DNA of 64,000 nt from NCBI GenBank assembly GCA_963662175.1, contig OY759222.1:8367222-8431221 (forward strand), written 5' to 3'. The position numbers and the translations under genes were made by a program. Each line of letters begins with the position of its first letter. Position 1 is the stretch's first letter. The DNA comes from Aradus depressus (Eukaryota > Arthropoda > Insecta > Hemiptera > Aradidae). The notes below the pieces were generated by a model that was not told where the DNA came from, ran no database searches, and saw nothing but the letters and a program-made list of their open reading frames with translations. This document shows, piece by piece, positions 52,501-62,899 of the stretch.

Positions 52501-55500
52501 TTGACTAAGCATGCTACGTGGGTGTCAATGAAGGGTGGAGAGTCGTTGATCTAGAGTTAATAAGGCCTAACGTGCCTTCTACACTGCTAACAGTTACTTT
52601 ATCTTACTGACATCGGAATTGCATTACCTCAATGAAATAAAAATCTAATCAAGTCACGTAAATTTTAAAGTATATAATAATATAGTAATAAAGTATTCCA
52701 GTATATCCCGGCTTCACGTGAAATCACGCCTTACGCCTCTTGAAGGCAATATGCAATAGAGGATGTACCTTTTCCAGATACAGTGTCGTCTTCAAGGAGG
52801 TTTGGTTCGCCTCAGCCTTCAAAGGTGCACGAGCTCCAAATGAATTCATTAATTATATCAGTAAGTACATAAAGTATATCTACAGGGTGGCCCAGGTTGT
52901 ATCTGGCAAATTATATGCAACATATTTGATTGTAAATACATGTCTAGAAATGCTTTCTCGAAAGTTACCTACAATTTCTGAAATAACAAACTGTGGAAAA
53001 ATTGATTATTCTGTGAAATCCTTAAGACAAATTTTGCTTGTGTTGATAGCAAAATCTTTTGAAGATGAGAAGTTGGACGTCAGTGTCAGTGTTGAGCAAC
53101 ACTTAACTGTCGACTAGGTGTTTTTTTTTTTTAAATTTGTTTAAATATATTGTAATTATTTTAAACTCAATATTAGGAATAGATCCATATAGAGGAAAAG
53201 ATATACCATTGATGCTGAATGTCAACAGAAGAGAATAAAAAATTAATAGAAAAAATAAAAAGATCAATTTAATCGTTTCATCACTGAAAAATTGCGATAG
53301 ATTTTTGGATATTGAGGAAAATATGAATATGTTGCATATGGTTAGATAACTAAGCATTTTAGGAAGGGAAATATTTCAATTTTAAGATTCGAAACGCTGG
53401 TCGAAATTTTGAAAAACGCTTTTTTCTCCCGAGGCATACCACATTTGATCAAATCACCTGGTATACATATAGCTTTTAATGAATCCCTATAAAAATAAAA
53501 AAAACTTAAAAACGAAGTGAGCTTGATGGAATTAATTTTTTTAAATTTATTATATGCCTTATATTAATTTGGTTTGGTGAATTCAATTCTGCCGATCGCT
53601 TTTTCAGTCACTTCTAATAGAGACAGAAGACTGAAACTCGGTAGTTATGCCCGGTGACAATGCGTTGTATCAAAATTGCAGCTAGAATAGTCGAGCGATT
53701 CACCGCCCATCTGTTGCTTGTCGTATATCATGTTATTTCTTCAGGACCGACGTGCACAGAGTTATAGAGTCTTAAATATTACTTTCTCCTAGTACAAAAA
53801 AAAATATATACTAACAGCTATTAAATAAAATATATAATATGTTCAAAATGTTGGTAAATAACTAATAAATAATATAAAAAGGAATATAAATAATATTATT
53901 CAAATAAATAATACTCATTGGAAAAATAAATTTCGATATAATTATTCAAATATATGATATATTTTGAAAAACATTTCAGACTCCTACTTCCAGAACCACA
54001 AGTCCTGGCTGAGCCTGATCTCCCGGCTAAAAGGTAAGGTGCAATTCCGGGGTGGCATCCTGACTGGCTGGCAGCGCTATGACCACTTCGCCACCCTCTG
54101 TGAACTGCTGCCTGTCTCCGTCCCATCTCTTGTTCTCAATCTCCTATATCTCTCCACTCATGTTAAATGTAAGTTCCTTCACAATTATCAATAAGTTTAT
54201 TTTTTTTTAATATTTGGGACCGCCAACTTACTATCATTTGGAGTCACCTTCCAGAGAAAAATCTATACTAGTTGAAAGGGTGTTTGTGTGTGTGTGTGTG
54301 TTTGTTTCAACATCAGGCTCAAATGAATGAACGGATTTGTAGCATCTTTATAAGCCTTGTCCAGTCAAAGGTTATGAGGCATCTCAGAATTTTGATCGGG
54401 AGAGGGACTTGTTTTCATTGTGAATTAACTAAGTAAATAAAAAATTCGTAGTAAATAATTGTAGTTCGGTGAGCCAAAAACAGAGAAGAAAACATTCAGG
54501 AGTTTGAGAAAATGGACGTTTGTCCGTATTTCCTAGTTATTATGTATTTAATAGTTGAAAAAAAAATTGCTTTATTATATTCCCCGCCTGCGCAAGTTGT
54601 TCATTATTACCAAAAATGTGCATTGTATTTGATTCTATGTGTGCAAACAGAACATAATAGAGTGTTGATTTTGGTTGTAGCGTTGGTGGAACTTTCTTTG
54701 AAGACTCAAAAGGAGTGCAAGTGCGACGCGAACCCAGTCACAGTGACAATGATGCACATTTCATGCAGTTTTCCTGGATCCAATGTCTTCGTAGCGGTCA
54801 GCAGGCTCCCAGCTATTATCATCGGTCTGCAGAGAGTTAAGGACGAATCGCCCTACAAAGGATGGATGTCGGAGTTCAACATCAAACATTCCTTTTCCAA
54901 TCCATCTCATGTATGTTGATTTTATTTATAAAGATTAATCACTTTAAATATAAATGATACACAAAGAAATGACCCTCTATGGCGTAGTGAATGGCAGCCA
55001 TTTCGTGATTCGATTTTTGGCTATTTCTAATAAATCGTAGTAGGATGAGTTATACTCGCTTTAGCGTTCTTACAGAGAAGATGAGTATAGTCCCTTCCCC
55101 TATGGACCTAGCGTTAGGCTCTCTCCTTGCCGGATCGATTTGTTTTACCTGCATCCGAAGGCTTCAAGCCTTTCACAGAATACCGAAGCTAAGGATACTT
55201 CAGTAGTCCAAACAAATCTCTGCCGAATATGTGGAATCTTGCCCGGCCACGTCCCGGGCTTTAACCCTCCCCCTGAAGTGAGCTGCCATTTCGCCCTCTA
55301 GTTCGTTGACTCCTATGAAATGTTCGTGTCGCCTGAATGCAATTAAACTCCTGTTAGTTGCCGACTCACTCCTTAGAATCCCATCCCTAACAGTTTGGAA
55401 TCATCCAAGTCCGCAGAATCGTGAAGCGTTATATTTTATATTATTATTGTAGGGGAAGTTATGCGTTTTTCGATCGAAAATTCGTTTTCACTGAAATTTC

Positions 55501-56080
55501 TTGTTTTCTGAATTTAAACATGACAAAAAAAAACAAAATTGTTTTTGTGGTTATGAAAGAATGAATGGGATCGAAATTCATGTTATCCTTGTTTATTTTC
55601 AGTCAAATTGACCAAAACCGTGATGGATTCGAAATTTGTATCGATGGATCCAGGACATCTCCGCAGTTTGTTCTTTGATTTGTAATTGTGTTTCTTAAAC
55701 TTCTCTGCGATGTTGAAATGTTGATTTTTTCCGGCATTTCTTCCATTCGTTTATAGTGACCAGAAGAACGTGTAAGTGTCCCGTTCTGGAAGATATGCCG
55801 GAAAAAATCTATATTGTAATTTGTGAATTTAAAAAAAAATGTAATTTTAAATTGTTGAAAGGTTGAAGAAGCGACAAATGAGATAGTGGGCCTTTACTCG
55901 GACATGAGAGAAATAGAAACGGAACTGTTCTACTCTCTGAGTGATGTGTTCGACAATGCGACCGTCTCAGAATGGATGTACACTTTTGTACGACCGGTGA
56001 CGGAGGAGATACGAACTGCAGTGGAGGCCAGAGATAGAATCCTAGCGATGAGCAGCTGGCCCAAACGACCCTTAGTCTAG
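46282..56080 (+). CDS. HEXD: Hexosaminidase D-like GH20 beta-N-acetylhexosaminidase
   Basis: Glycoside hydrolase of the hexosaminidase D branch of GH20, which removes terminal N-acetylhexosamine from glycoconjugates by substrate-assisted catalysis. Eight exons (46282-46585, 48074-48411, 49656-49864, 51411-51584, 52778-52860, 53980-54168, 54681-54910, 55862-56080) join with matching phases to 581 residues and TAG. Residues about 15-33 form a membrane segment after a basic N-terminus (RKIWKTRK), suggesting a type II anchor. Diagnostic stretches: [56 protein letters not shown] with catalytic Asp249-Glu250, [19 protein letters not shown] and [12 protein letters not shown]. All key residues are present, so the gene looks intact despite SINE and LINE insertions in its introns. 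AATAAA near 56293 is a candidate polyadenylation signal. Confidence 0.95.
46883..47103 (+). repeat. SINE with internal deletion in HEXD intron 1
   Basis: Good A and B boxes (TAGCTCAGTGGTATGC; GCGGGTTCGAAACCCGG), then the 3' domain is cut short after TCAGGTACTC. Same strand as HEXD. Confidence 0.9.
47255..47440. repeat. Hairpin-forming segment in HEXD intron 1
   Basis: GACCTGAGTGGAAGTGTG and GTTTGTGTCTGATAGTGAA are mirrored by TTCACTATCCGACACAAAC and CCACTCAAATCATTATATAG. Preceded by GCCCGACGTTTCGAAA. Imperfect stem of about 60 bp. Probably a transposon relic. Confidence 0.5.
47605..47990 (-). pseudogene. LINE C-terminal knuckle fragment in HEXD intron 1
   Basis: The - strand reads [20 protein letters not shown] and goes on with several stops. 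GC-rich relative to its surroundings. Opposite strand to HEXD, about 85 bp before exon 2. Confidence 0.6.
48074..48411 (+). CDS. HEXD: HEXD exon 2: start of GH20 barrel
   Basis: Acceptor GTCCTGTAG ends at 48073; donor GTATCT at 48412. It encodes the first strands of the barrel: [20 protein letters not shown], then the EYEDMFPY segment and [13 protein letters not shown]-rich codons in its first half contrast with its AT-rich surroundings. Confidence 0.95.
48490..49325. repeat. Foldback-type dispersed repeat, most complete copy
   Basis: Left arm (TTCCCAGCTTTACGAAGTAT, TTATGTAATCGGTCA, GAACACGATAACTCCCGATA, AATGTATCGACACCAAATTT) is repeated as the inverse at 49090-49325. The centre also has mirrored GGGGAAGTTCAGTGATTC-like words. 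Imperfect arms of about 230 bp. Member of a large family in this window. In HEXD intron 2. Confidence 0.75.
49330..49545 (+). repeat. SINE, head truncated, in HEXD intron 2
   Basis: Starts at TATTTTATCTGGGAGATG; 110 bp upstream of exon 3 acceptor. The tail is lost after GCTCTGGTA. Confidence 0.85.
49656..49864 (+). CDS. HEXD: HEXD exon 3: catalytic Asp-Glu
   Basis: Acceptor TTCTATAG ends at 49655; donor GTATGA at 49865 (phase 2). Contains [15 protein letters not shown], the GH20 catalytic acid Glu with the preceding Asp that positions the acetamido group. Confidence 0.95.
50185..50960. mobile_element. Candidate DNA element with CCGAA/TTCGG-rich ends
   Basis: Both ends carry runs of CCGAAGATTCGGTTTCGGCC and related words, in 50190-50290 and 50880-50960, with AGTATTTAT / ATAAATACT at the outermost bases in inverted order. 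Interior AT-rich and non-coding. No clean target duplication. In HEXD intron 3. Confidence 0.4.
51411..51584 (+). CDS. HEXD: HEXD exon 4
   Basis: Acceptor GTTTTTAG ends at 51410; donor GTGAGA at 51585 (phase 2). Encodes [14 protein letters not shown] and [16 protein letters not shown]; the WDD and WKY residues line the GH20 active site in this branch. It lacks an ATG-started frame. Confidence 0.93.
52085..52345 (-). pseudogene. RTE-like LINE 3' fragment in HEXD intron 4
   Basis: The - strand reads [20 protein letters not shown] then [12 protein letters not shown], matching the GRPRxRW / LAQDR tail of RTE/Craftsman-type LINE proteins. Broken by stops. Confidence 0.55.
52778..52860 (+). CDS. 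HEXD: HEXD exon 5
   Basis: An 83-bp exon after acceptor CTTTTCCAG, donor GTAAGT at 52861 (phase 1). It reads [20 protein letters not shown], the strand carrying the conserved W-x-ASAFKGA motif, and is needed to bridge the phases of exons 4 and 6. Confidence 0.93.
53980..54168 (+). CDS. HEXD: HEXD exon 6
   Basis: Acceptor ACATTTCAG ends at 53979; donor GTAAGT at 54169 (phase 1). Encodes [20 protein letters not shown], the last barrel strand of the hexosaminidase D branch, followed by LLPVSVPSL. Confidence 0.94.
54267..54415 (+). repeat. Helitron 5' part in HEXD intron 6
   Basis: TCTATACTAGTTGAAAGGGT, TTTGTTTCAACATCAGGCTC and AGAATTTTGATCGGGAGAG match the beginning and first internal repeat of 19622-21937. 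Confidence 0.65.
54681..54910 (+). CDS. HEXD: HEXD exon 7
   Basis: Acceptor GGTTGTAG ends at 54680; donor GTATGT at 54911 (phase 0). Encodes the C-terminal helical region with [15 protein letters not shown] and [17 protein letters not shown]. Confidence 0.92.
55440..55645 (+). repeat. Foldback-family fragment in HEXD intron 7
   Basis: GGGGAAGTTATGCGTTTTTC, AAAATTCGTTTTCACTG, GTGGTTATGAAAGAATGAAT. Ends before exon 8. Confidence 0.5.
55862..56080 (+). CDS. HEXD: HEXD exon 8 (last)
   Basis: Acceptor GTTGAAAG ends at 55861. Encodes 72 residues of C-terminal helices ([30 protein letters not shown]) and TAG at 56078-56080. The acceptor has a weak pyrimidine tract, but phase and protein similarity to the family support it. 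Confidence 0.88.
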   Translation, partial: VEEATNEIVGLYSDMREIETELFYSLSDVFDNATVSEWMYTFVRPVTEEIRTAVEARDRILAMSSWPKRPLV

Positions 56081-56679
56081 GGCTGCCACCCATCATTCCA
56101 GCCTAACACATTTATTATTACCTGAATCTTCCAATCGTCAAAGTGTACATTATTCCGGGAAAGGTTTGGTGGGTGAAAAATAAGAAAAACGTTTATATAA
56201 ACATGAATCCGGAAATGCTTCTGTAAAAATATTTTCAGAGAAAACTTTTAAGCTGAGAATGGCGGCCATATTGTGGAAACTTGTAATTAATGAATAAAAC
56301 AAACTTATTTTTTGAAATATCTATTCCACAAAAAAAAGTTTACAAAAGTACCGGTTTCAGAATTGACGATAATGTGTAGAATAGATAATATTTCAAAAAA
56401 ATAGTTTATATTATTTATTCAGAGAAAACTTCTACAACCATATTTTTTTTCGAATAATTGGGTAGACTAGCTCACACAAATAATACTCATGATATCAAAT
56501 ACATTCGAAATAAGCATTTTGAAAGAAGACGGGGAGGCGCTGAGCCACAGTAAAGATGGTCGCTTATAACATTCATTAAAACAAAAAATGTTTCATTTTG
56601 GTAAAGAAAGGCCTCTTATTGAAATTATTTTTCTTTCTGATACCAGTAAACAGCTGACATAATAGTCAAGTTAGTTACT

Positions 56680-56778
56680 ATATGACCCATGCCCGGGCTT
56701 TAACTGCGAAGTCATATCGCCTACTACCAGAGCGCTCTACCATGGCTCTGGTGGACCTGAGCCTTACTGTGGGAGTTT
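56680..56778 (-). repeat. SINE 3' fragment
   Basis: Tail end from CATGCCCGGGCTTTAACT to the CTTACTGTGGGAGT segment, downstream of HEXD. Confidence 0.82.
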
Positions 56779-57324
56779 TTTTGTCAATTGTTAATGAATT
56801 TCATAAGCGGTAAGGGTATATGAAGTAATTATTTTTTATTTAAAGCTGTGAAAAAAATTGTATTGGAAAATAGGCGATAGTTTGTTCATAAGGTCTTTAA
56901 AAGCGTTGGAAGGCAGGACTGCTCTGTACACCTTTACTGTGAGTCAGGGCCTCCATCCTCTTCAAAAATCCTTATTTTGAAGTGTATTTGGATAACATGA
57001 GTATTTTTTGAGTTAGTTCTCAAAATGTTTGAGAAACCTTTTTTTTTCGGTTTTCTGAATAATTGTTTTATGAAGTATTTTCGATTCACCTAATCACTCC
57101 CGGAATTATGGGCACTTAACTGGGAGTTTCTATACGGCCAGCCTTTTTTCTTAAAAACAAGAACTTGTAGAGCAAAATCCCATTATTGTTGACGCTCTGT
57201 ATCTTTCTCGACAGGACTAAAGTAAAGTCTAAGTAACAAAATATTGTAATGAAAAAGCGTTACCGCAATATAATACAACACCTACTCTATAATATATTGT
57301 TTGAAGGGTTTCGACAAGGGCAGT

Positions 57325-57560
57325 TCAAAACTAGCTGCGGTACCAGGCGTTCCTCGGGAAATTCGCTACGATTTAAACTAATAACATTTAGCTATTTTAG
57401 AGGGGAGGGGGGGGGGGGGGGGGGGGGTCGAAAGGAACAGATTTCGGAGTGATTGTTTAGTGACTGCGTAGACACTCTTTGACCTATAAAAAAAATAAGG
57501 AAATTTAAAGTGCATCCACTAGCTGCGGTACCCGCTGTGACTCGGGGAGGTCCCTACTAC
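57325..57560 (-). repeat. Two Helitron-like 3' ends and a poly-G run
   Basis: ACTAGCTGCGGTACCAGGCG (57331) and ACTAGCTGCGGTACCCGCTG (57518) are - strand ends of the Helitron-type family; a G run of more than 20 bases lies at about 57404-57427. Confidence 0.45.
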
Positions 57561-60237
57561 CAAAAAAATTGCACGTTTGTAATCATCCAGATAGGGGAGG
57601 GGGGGAGCTTCAATGGTGATAGAATTACATAATTATTATAAGGCTTCGGGTGTACAGTGGTTAGTTTTACAACCTTAGAGGGGGTTGAGTGGTTAGAGTT
57701 ATTATCCTGAGGAGGCGCAAAGTGCTCAGCAGTGGAATAATGGCCGTAGTAAAACATAATTTAAATAATTACTTGAACAGACTAACATTGGGATCGAGCC
57801 GTGTATCTTGGGAATGGCAGACTAGCGTCACTGAGCTAGGAGGCATGTTCTTGCAAGTTCGCAAATAAATAAATTGGCAATGATGTAATTTCGAACCCGG
57901 TAGCTTATGTATTTATTTTTGTAGAATCGACAATATTCCAAAGAAATTATTTTTATTGAAAAATGAGGTATGTAAATTGCTGATTAGATTTTTTCATATC
58001 ATTGGTAACTTTTGAGAAAAATGTCTGGCCCTATGGAAATTTAAAACCTTTGTGTAATCACAATTCTTCGAAAAGAACCATAGAAAAATGGATTTTAATA
58101 TCAATGCACAAAAGTTCATTTATGAGTGGTTATAATTGAATCTTGCGCCCGAATAACGCTATATATCATCTGTATTTATGAATTTTGCAGATGAAAAGGG
58201 GTAATCGTATACAGATATTGTTTAGACAAGAAAAGGCAAAATTCGCGGGGTCAGTAATGTAGATGACAGCTAACAAACCTTGGCATTGTCCTGATGATGA
58301 TCTAAAATGTATCGAATCGTTTGATGAAATAGTGACGCATGTTTACCCACAATACCCACCCAATTTGAAACAGCAAAGAAAGGAAGAAAGATTTGTCATT
58401 TGTGCAATTAATAATAATAATAATAATGTTGAAAAAAATTATAATTAAGATTGTCAACATTTTTTATTATACATACATATATATATATACTCTTTCTGCA
58501 ATATTTTTAACATTGGAGTTAAGATGTTTGTTAATATTTTGAGAACATCGTTTTGAGAAGGTTTGTTTACTTACCTTCTCTGAGACGATTCATCGGAATT
58601 ATTTTTTTTCTTTATTTATTCTCTATTTATTTATTTTAAATACCTAGTTTATAATATAAAATAAAAATGTATCTTCTTTGTGGGACACATCCTAATCAAA
58701 GGAGTGGGGTGTACAAGGATGAGAAATAATATATATGTTATCGGCAGAGTATAATATCGTTAGTCTTCGCTTATATCAAAATGTCTATCCACCCTCTCCC
58801 GTCCAAAATATAAAGTACTTTTGTATGAAAATGAAGTGCAACTCGTGTCTCTTCCCTGCTCCAACAAATAAATTTATACGATATTTATTTTTTTAAACGG
58901 TTTTCTTTAAGGCAACATCAACATTTGCAAGACTCTTATTTTTTACGTGTATTAAAAAAACGTTTTTTTTTACTGTTTACAAAATAGTTCAATATACTAT
59001 TTTTCTATACTTTACCTAAACACCTGTTATCGTTCTACATAATGCCTAGGACGAGATTAGAATCGTAAACTTTTTGTAGAATAAAAACGTAAGCAGACGT
59101 TCTATACAATCCCTAGGTATTTTATACAAAACTTAGACTTTACGCCGGTAATATATAATATATATATATATTATGTATGTAAAAAGAATAATAAATACAT
59201 AAGTGAAAAGTCTATAAAAGAGGTTAATTATTATTGAGTAAAAGAGAAAATTGAAAGAACACCTAAATAAAAAAATATTTGACATGAAAACAAATGAATA
59301 TATTTTATATTTATAAAATAACTATTAAAACTTATTATTTTTAAATATATGTTTTTTACTCGTGCCTCTTTTGCATTAAATGTAGAAACGAGGTGAAGAA
59401 TTTTTTTAATACAGATCTATTGGATTAAATGGGAGATGGTAGCTTCTCTATTAAGAAGTGTCCACTGTTTTTGTGGGCTCTATTTTTTTTATTTTATATA
59501 GATATTTATTTATTTTATTTTAGTATGGGCACTTGGTTCCATTAAAGTTAAATTGCCCTTACCAGCGAACTAGTTGATATTATGTTTTTATCTAATGTTT
59601 TATATACTGATCTGTAATTCGTTTATTTCTGATGTTATTATGTGTTTTATTTCATACATAAATGTTTAATGTATGTAGTCTACTCCTTGTTAGGGTTGTA
59701 ACTTGTAATAATATAACCTTATTACGCGAATTTTAATTTTTTTTTTTTTTTTGAATCGTGAAACAAGGTTCTTTATAAACAATTATTATCTGTATTTTGG
59801 TCAACAAACCATATCAATACTAACCTTCAGGTGGATCCTTAACTATTTTCTACAAGTTATTTAAGTCAACTGATGTAATCTGGATGGTGTCAGGGTAGAG
59901 AGGACTATTTTTTCTTTTTTTGAAATTCAGTCTAATTGGGTCCTTCAGAAACTCGACAATTTGGTACTTCTAAGTTAGGGATGCAATCATATTGTGGGGA
60001 CGAATTGTAAATAAATAAAACTAACTTCATTTTTGAAATATTGTCTACTATAAGAAAAAATAATTTTTATATACATATTACCGGTTATATTTTTGGCAGC
60101 TATAATATTTAATTACTTTTTGGTTTCACTAGACATTAAATGATAAACACTTCTGGAAGTACTCCCAACATCAGTATCTAACATTGTTCACATTCATTCA
60201 GTAACTATTATTATGATGTTCGTCTTTAATCTAATAT

Positions 60238-60525
60238 GAGGGTGCCTGTAGCGCTACTAGCCTACTGAGCTCAGGGCGGCGGGTTCGAAACCCGGTAGAT
60301 GTAATTAGGTTTTTTTTTATCTTGGAGGTAAACAAACCTTGAGCACGCCGTCCTTTGGATGGGACGTTAAGCGACAATCCCGAGCCTGTACGGTCAGGTA
60401 CTCGTTAAAGACCCTTATCTTAGGTGACTAAATCTGAGTAGGCAAAATTTAGGACTCCCAGAGTAGAGTCGGGCTCATGTCCACCAGGGCAACGAAAGAG
60501 CGTTTTGGTAGTAGCCGATATGATC
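60238..60525 (+). repeat. tRNA-derived SINE, nearly full length
   Basis: Head with a small deletion in the A box region, B box GGCGGGTTCGAAACCCGGTA, typical middle; stops at GCCGATATGATCTC without a tail. Confidence 0.87.
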
Positions 60526-60529
60526 TCTA

Positions 60530-62700
60530 TGTTTGTTTCAAACCACTGGTCTCAAATCGAGGATATTCTTCCTCAACCTGAAATTTACATTCTGTTTGTA
60601 GTTTTGTTGAGCAAAGAAATTGTAATTTCAAGTCTATTAAAAAACAAAATAAGTGAGCAGCTCCAAGACGGCTGAAACTATTTCAAAGAGGTTTTTTCGT
60701 TTCAATAGCTGGTATTTGCAAGATGGTTCTTAGCCACATTTGGTGGAAATCGGATATGTCGTCTCCAAGATATTCAGGTTTCATCAGTCTGTGGGATCTC
60801 GGCCTCTATTACAGCTAGAGACTTGGAGTTTGAGCTCAAATGTTTATAAGGCCAATCCCCTCTCCCCAAAAAAGCTCTCTCCACCAAGGTTTCAGCAAAA
60901 AAAAAGAATGAACAAAAACATTTTTTTATTGTGTCGAGTTTTTTTTTTAATTTATTATTTTATGTTTTATATTTTTTAAATTTACAATTACGTCGCATCG
61001 TTCAAAGTAAAAACTGATATCAAAACTCACTTATTGGACATTACACTTTTACCCTCACACCATCTACCATTTATAAAATTTCTTGGTCTGAAGTGGTTAT
61101 TTGCTGTGATAAATTATTGCATGTAAAATGTTCACAAAATATGTTTTCCTATCCTTTATTTATTAGAATGGATGTAATGTATATTTAAGCTAGTCTTTTT
61201 ACCAAATAGTTATGTGTTTTTCATTGTCTAAAATTGTCTTATTAGGAGAAAGAACTAACTTTGTACAAAAATCATGAATTGTTTTCATAATATTTAAGTT
61301 TACTCTGGGGAACAAAATTTGTTTTTAATATATAAATATAATATAAAAATATTTAATATTTTTCATCTTCTTATTCTTTAAATATATGAAAAATACTTCA
61401 TTTAAACATATTTTTGTTTTCATAAATGTAATTCTATTTGTGTGTATATATGTTACAATCAGAGTGAGTAAAACTGCTGAATGTTCACATTCACAGAAGA
61501 ATGTGTACATCCCCCTGAATGTGTACATCCCCCTGAATGTGTACAGTTATCTGAGTTCTAACATGTTTTACAAATAAAGTACATTTACCTGTCCAGTCTG
61601 CTAGATGTGCACATCACTTAGTGGAAGGTACGTAAGGTTCGGGAACTTCTCGCATTTCTTGTTTATTGTTTGTAGTGTTGAACCTCGGATACATATTATA
61701 GAGGGCGCCTGTAGCTCAAGATCGTGGGTTTGAAACCCGGCCGATGCCCTTAGGTTTTTTTTTATGTGGGAGGTGAAGAAAAGCCTTGAGCACGCCGTCC
61801 TTCGGATGGGACATTAAGCTATGGTCCCGAGCCTGTACGATGTCAGGTACTCGTTAAAGAAATAAAAATTTGGGGTAGGAAAAAATTATGGCTATCATAG
61901 TAGTGTTGGGCTTATGTCCATCAGAGCGGTGAAAGAGCGCTCTGGTAGTAGGCGATATGACCTCGTAGTTAAAGCCGGGATATGAGTCACAATAACTAAC
62001 ATATTATTTGTATATGCGTCCGAGGAATGTTATGTCCATTACTCACATTTCCTAAAGCACCCTGGTAAATATGCACATGGCTTTGGGGACCAATATTCAC
62101 ATTCTCCGGCGAATATGTACATTCGCCGTCTACTCACAATAACTTTAACATATGTATTATTTAGCAATAATAAATGTTTTTAGTAATGAAACATTTTCTT
62201 TCACGATTTTTATTTATTTATTTCCTTCTTCCTATATTTTTACAATATAATCTCTCACAAAGAATAATTACAATATTGTACACTTTAACTTAAATTGTTA
62301 GATTTTTAGGTGCTTAACTAACATTTGTGGAATAATTCTCTCTAAATAATAAAACGTTAAAATAGTGTTTTTATTGGAAATCCATTGTTTCATGGTCGTA
62401 GCCTATGAGTTCTTGAGGAATATGATGTTCATTCAAGATATCGCTCATCTTTACGTTCTGACCGTTTGAGTTGAGTTGAGATAGGAGGCGAAGCAAAATT
62501 TGTCTGCAGCCAGATTTCCAGGTTTCAGTCGACTCTTGCAGTTTCACTAAATCATGCTGGGAAAAACAAGATAAAAATACATTTCAATTAGTATTATTAA
62601 CACAATATTATATATTTCAAATTTGAAAATCGCAGACAAAGGCAGGATTTTATGTTTCTTAAATATTTCTCTGCAGCTTGTTCTTTGATTAATATTGTTT
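60530..62700. other. Intergenic AT-rich region with one SINE
   Basis: Only the SINE at 61700-62001 and a small triplication of ATGTGTACATCCCCCTGA-like words at about 61500-61540, with related words at 62040-62130, are notable. Confidence 0.5.
61700..62001 (+). repeat. tRNA-derived SINE, head deleted internally
   Basis: GAGGGCGCCTGTAGCTCAAG jumps straight to the B box; the rest is near full length and ends CACAATAACTAAC. Confidence 0.88.
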
Positions 62701-62765
62701 ATTATTCTTAGTGCTTTAATGTACAATTAATAAAAACAAAGAACTTGTTCAACTTTTATATATGT

Positions 62766-62862
62766 CATCACACCTCTCATCACACCCCTCATCACACCTC
62801 TCATCACACCCCTCATCACACCTCTCATCACACCCCTCATCACACCCCTCATCACACCCCTC
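62766..62862. repeat. 12-bp minisatellite before LINE endonuclease
   Basis: Eight units of CATCACACCTCT / CATCACACCCCT in partly alternating order. It lies about 80 bp before the start of the endonuclease-like reading frame, so it may be in the 5' part of that LINE. Confidence 0.9.
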
Positions 62863-62899
62863 ATCAGCCTCCTCACAACACTTGTTTCAGAGCTCATTC

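Larger units (their letters stand above)
56300..60235. other. Intergenic AT-rich region after HEXD
   Basis: Besides the SINE fragment and Helitron-like ends, 58263-58448 has a short frame (MTANKPWHCPDDDLKCIESF, HVYPQYPPNLKQQRKEERFV) after a possible acceptor (GTAATGTAG); it is probably a fragment of a mobile or dead gene. 58450-60230 is AT-rich with no signal. Confidence 0.35.

Noticed and set aside
52861..53117. Continuation of the HEXD exon 5 frame to 53117
   Set aside because: A strong GTAAGT donor at 52861 and phase match to 53980 fit the family; the extension ([16 protein letters not shown]) has no hexosaminidase character and starts at an ACAGGGTGGCCCA transposon-like motif.
54512..54680. 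Separate gene starting with [18 protein letters not shown]
   Set aside because: It is intron sequence that happens to be open into HEXD exon 7; the acceptor at 54680 fits.
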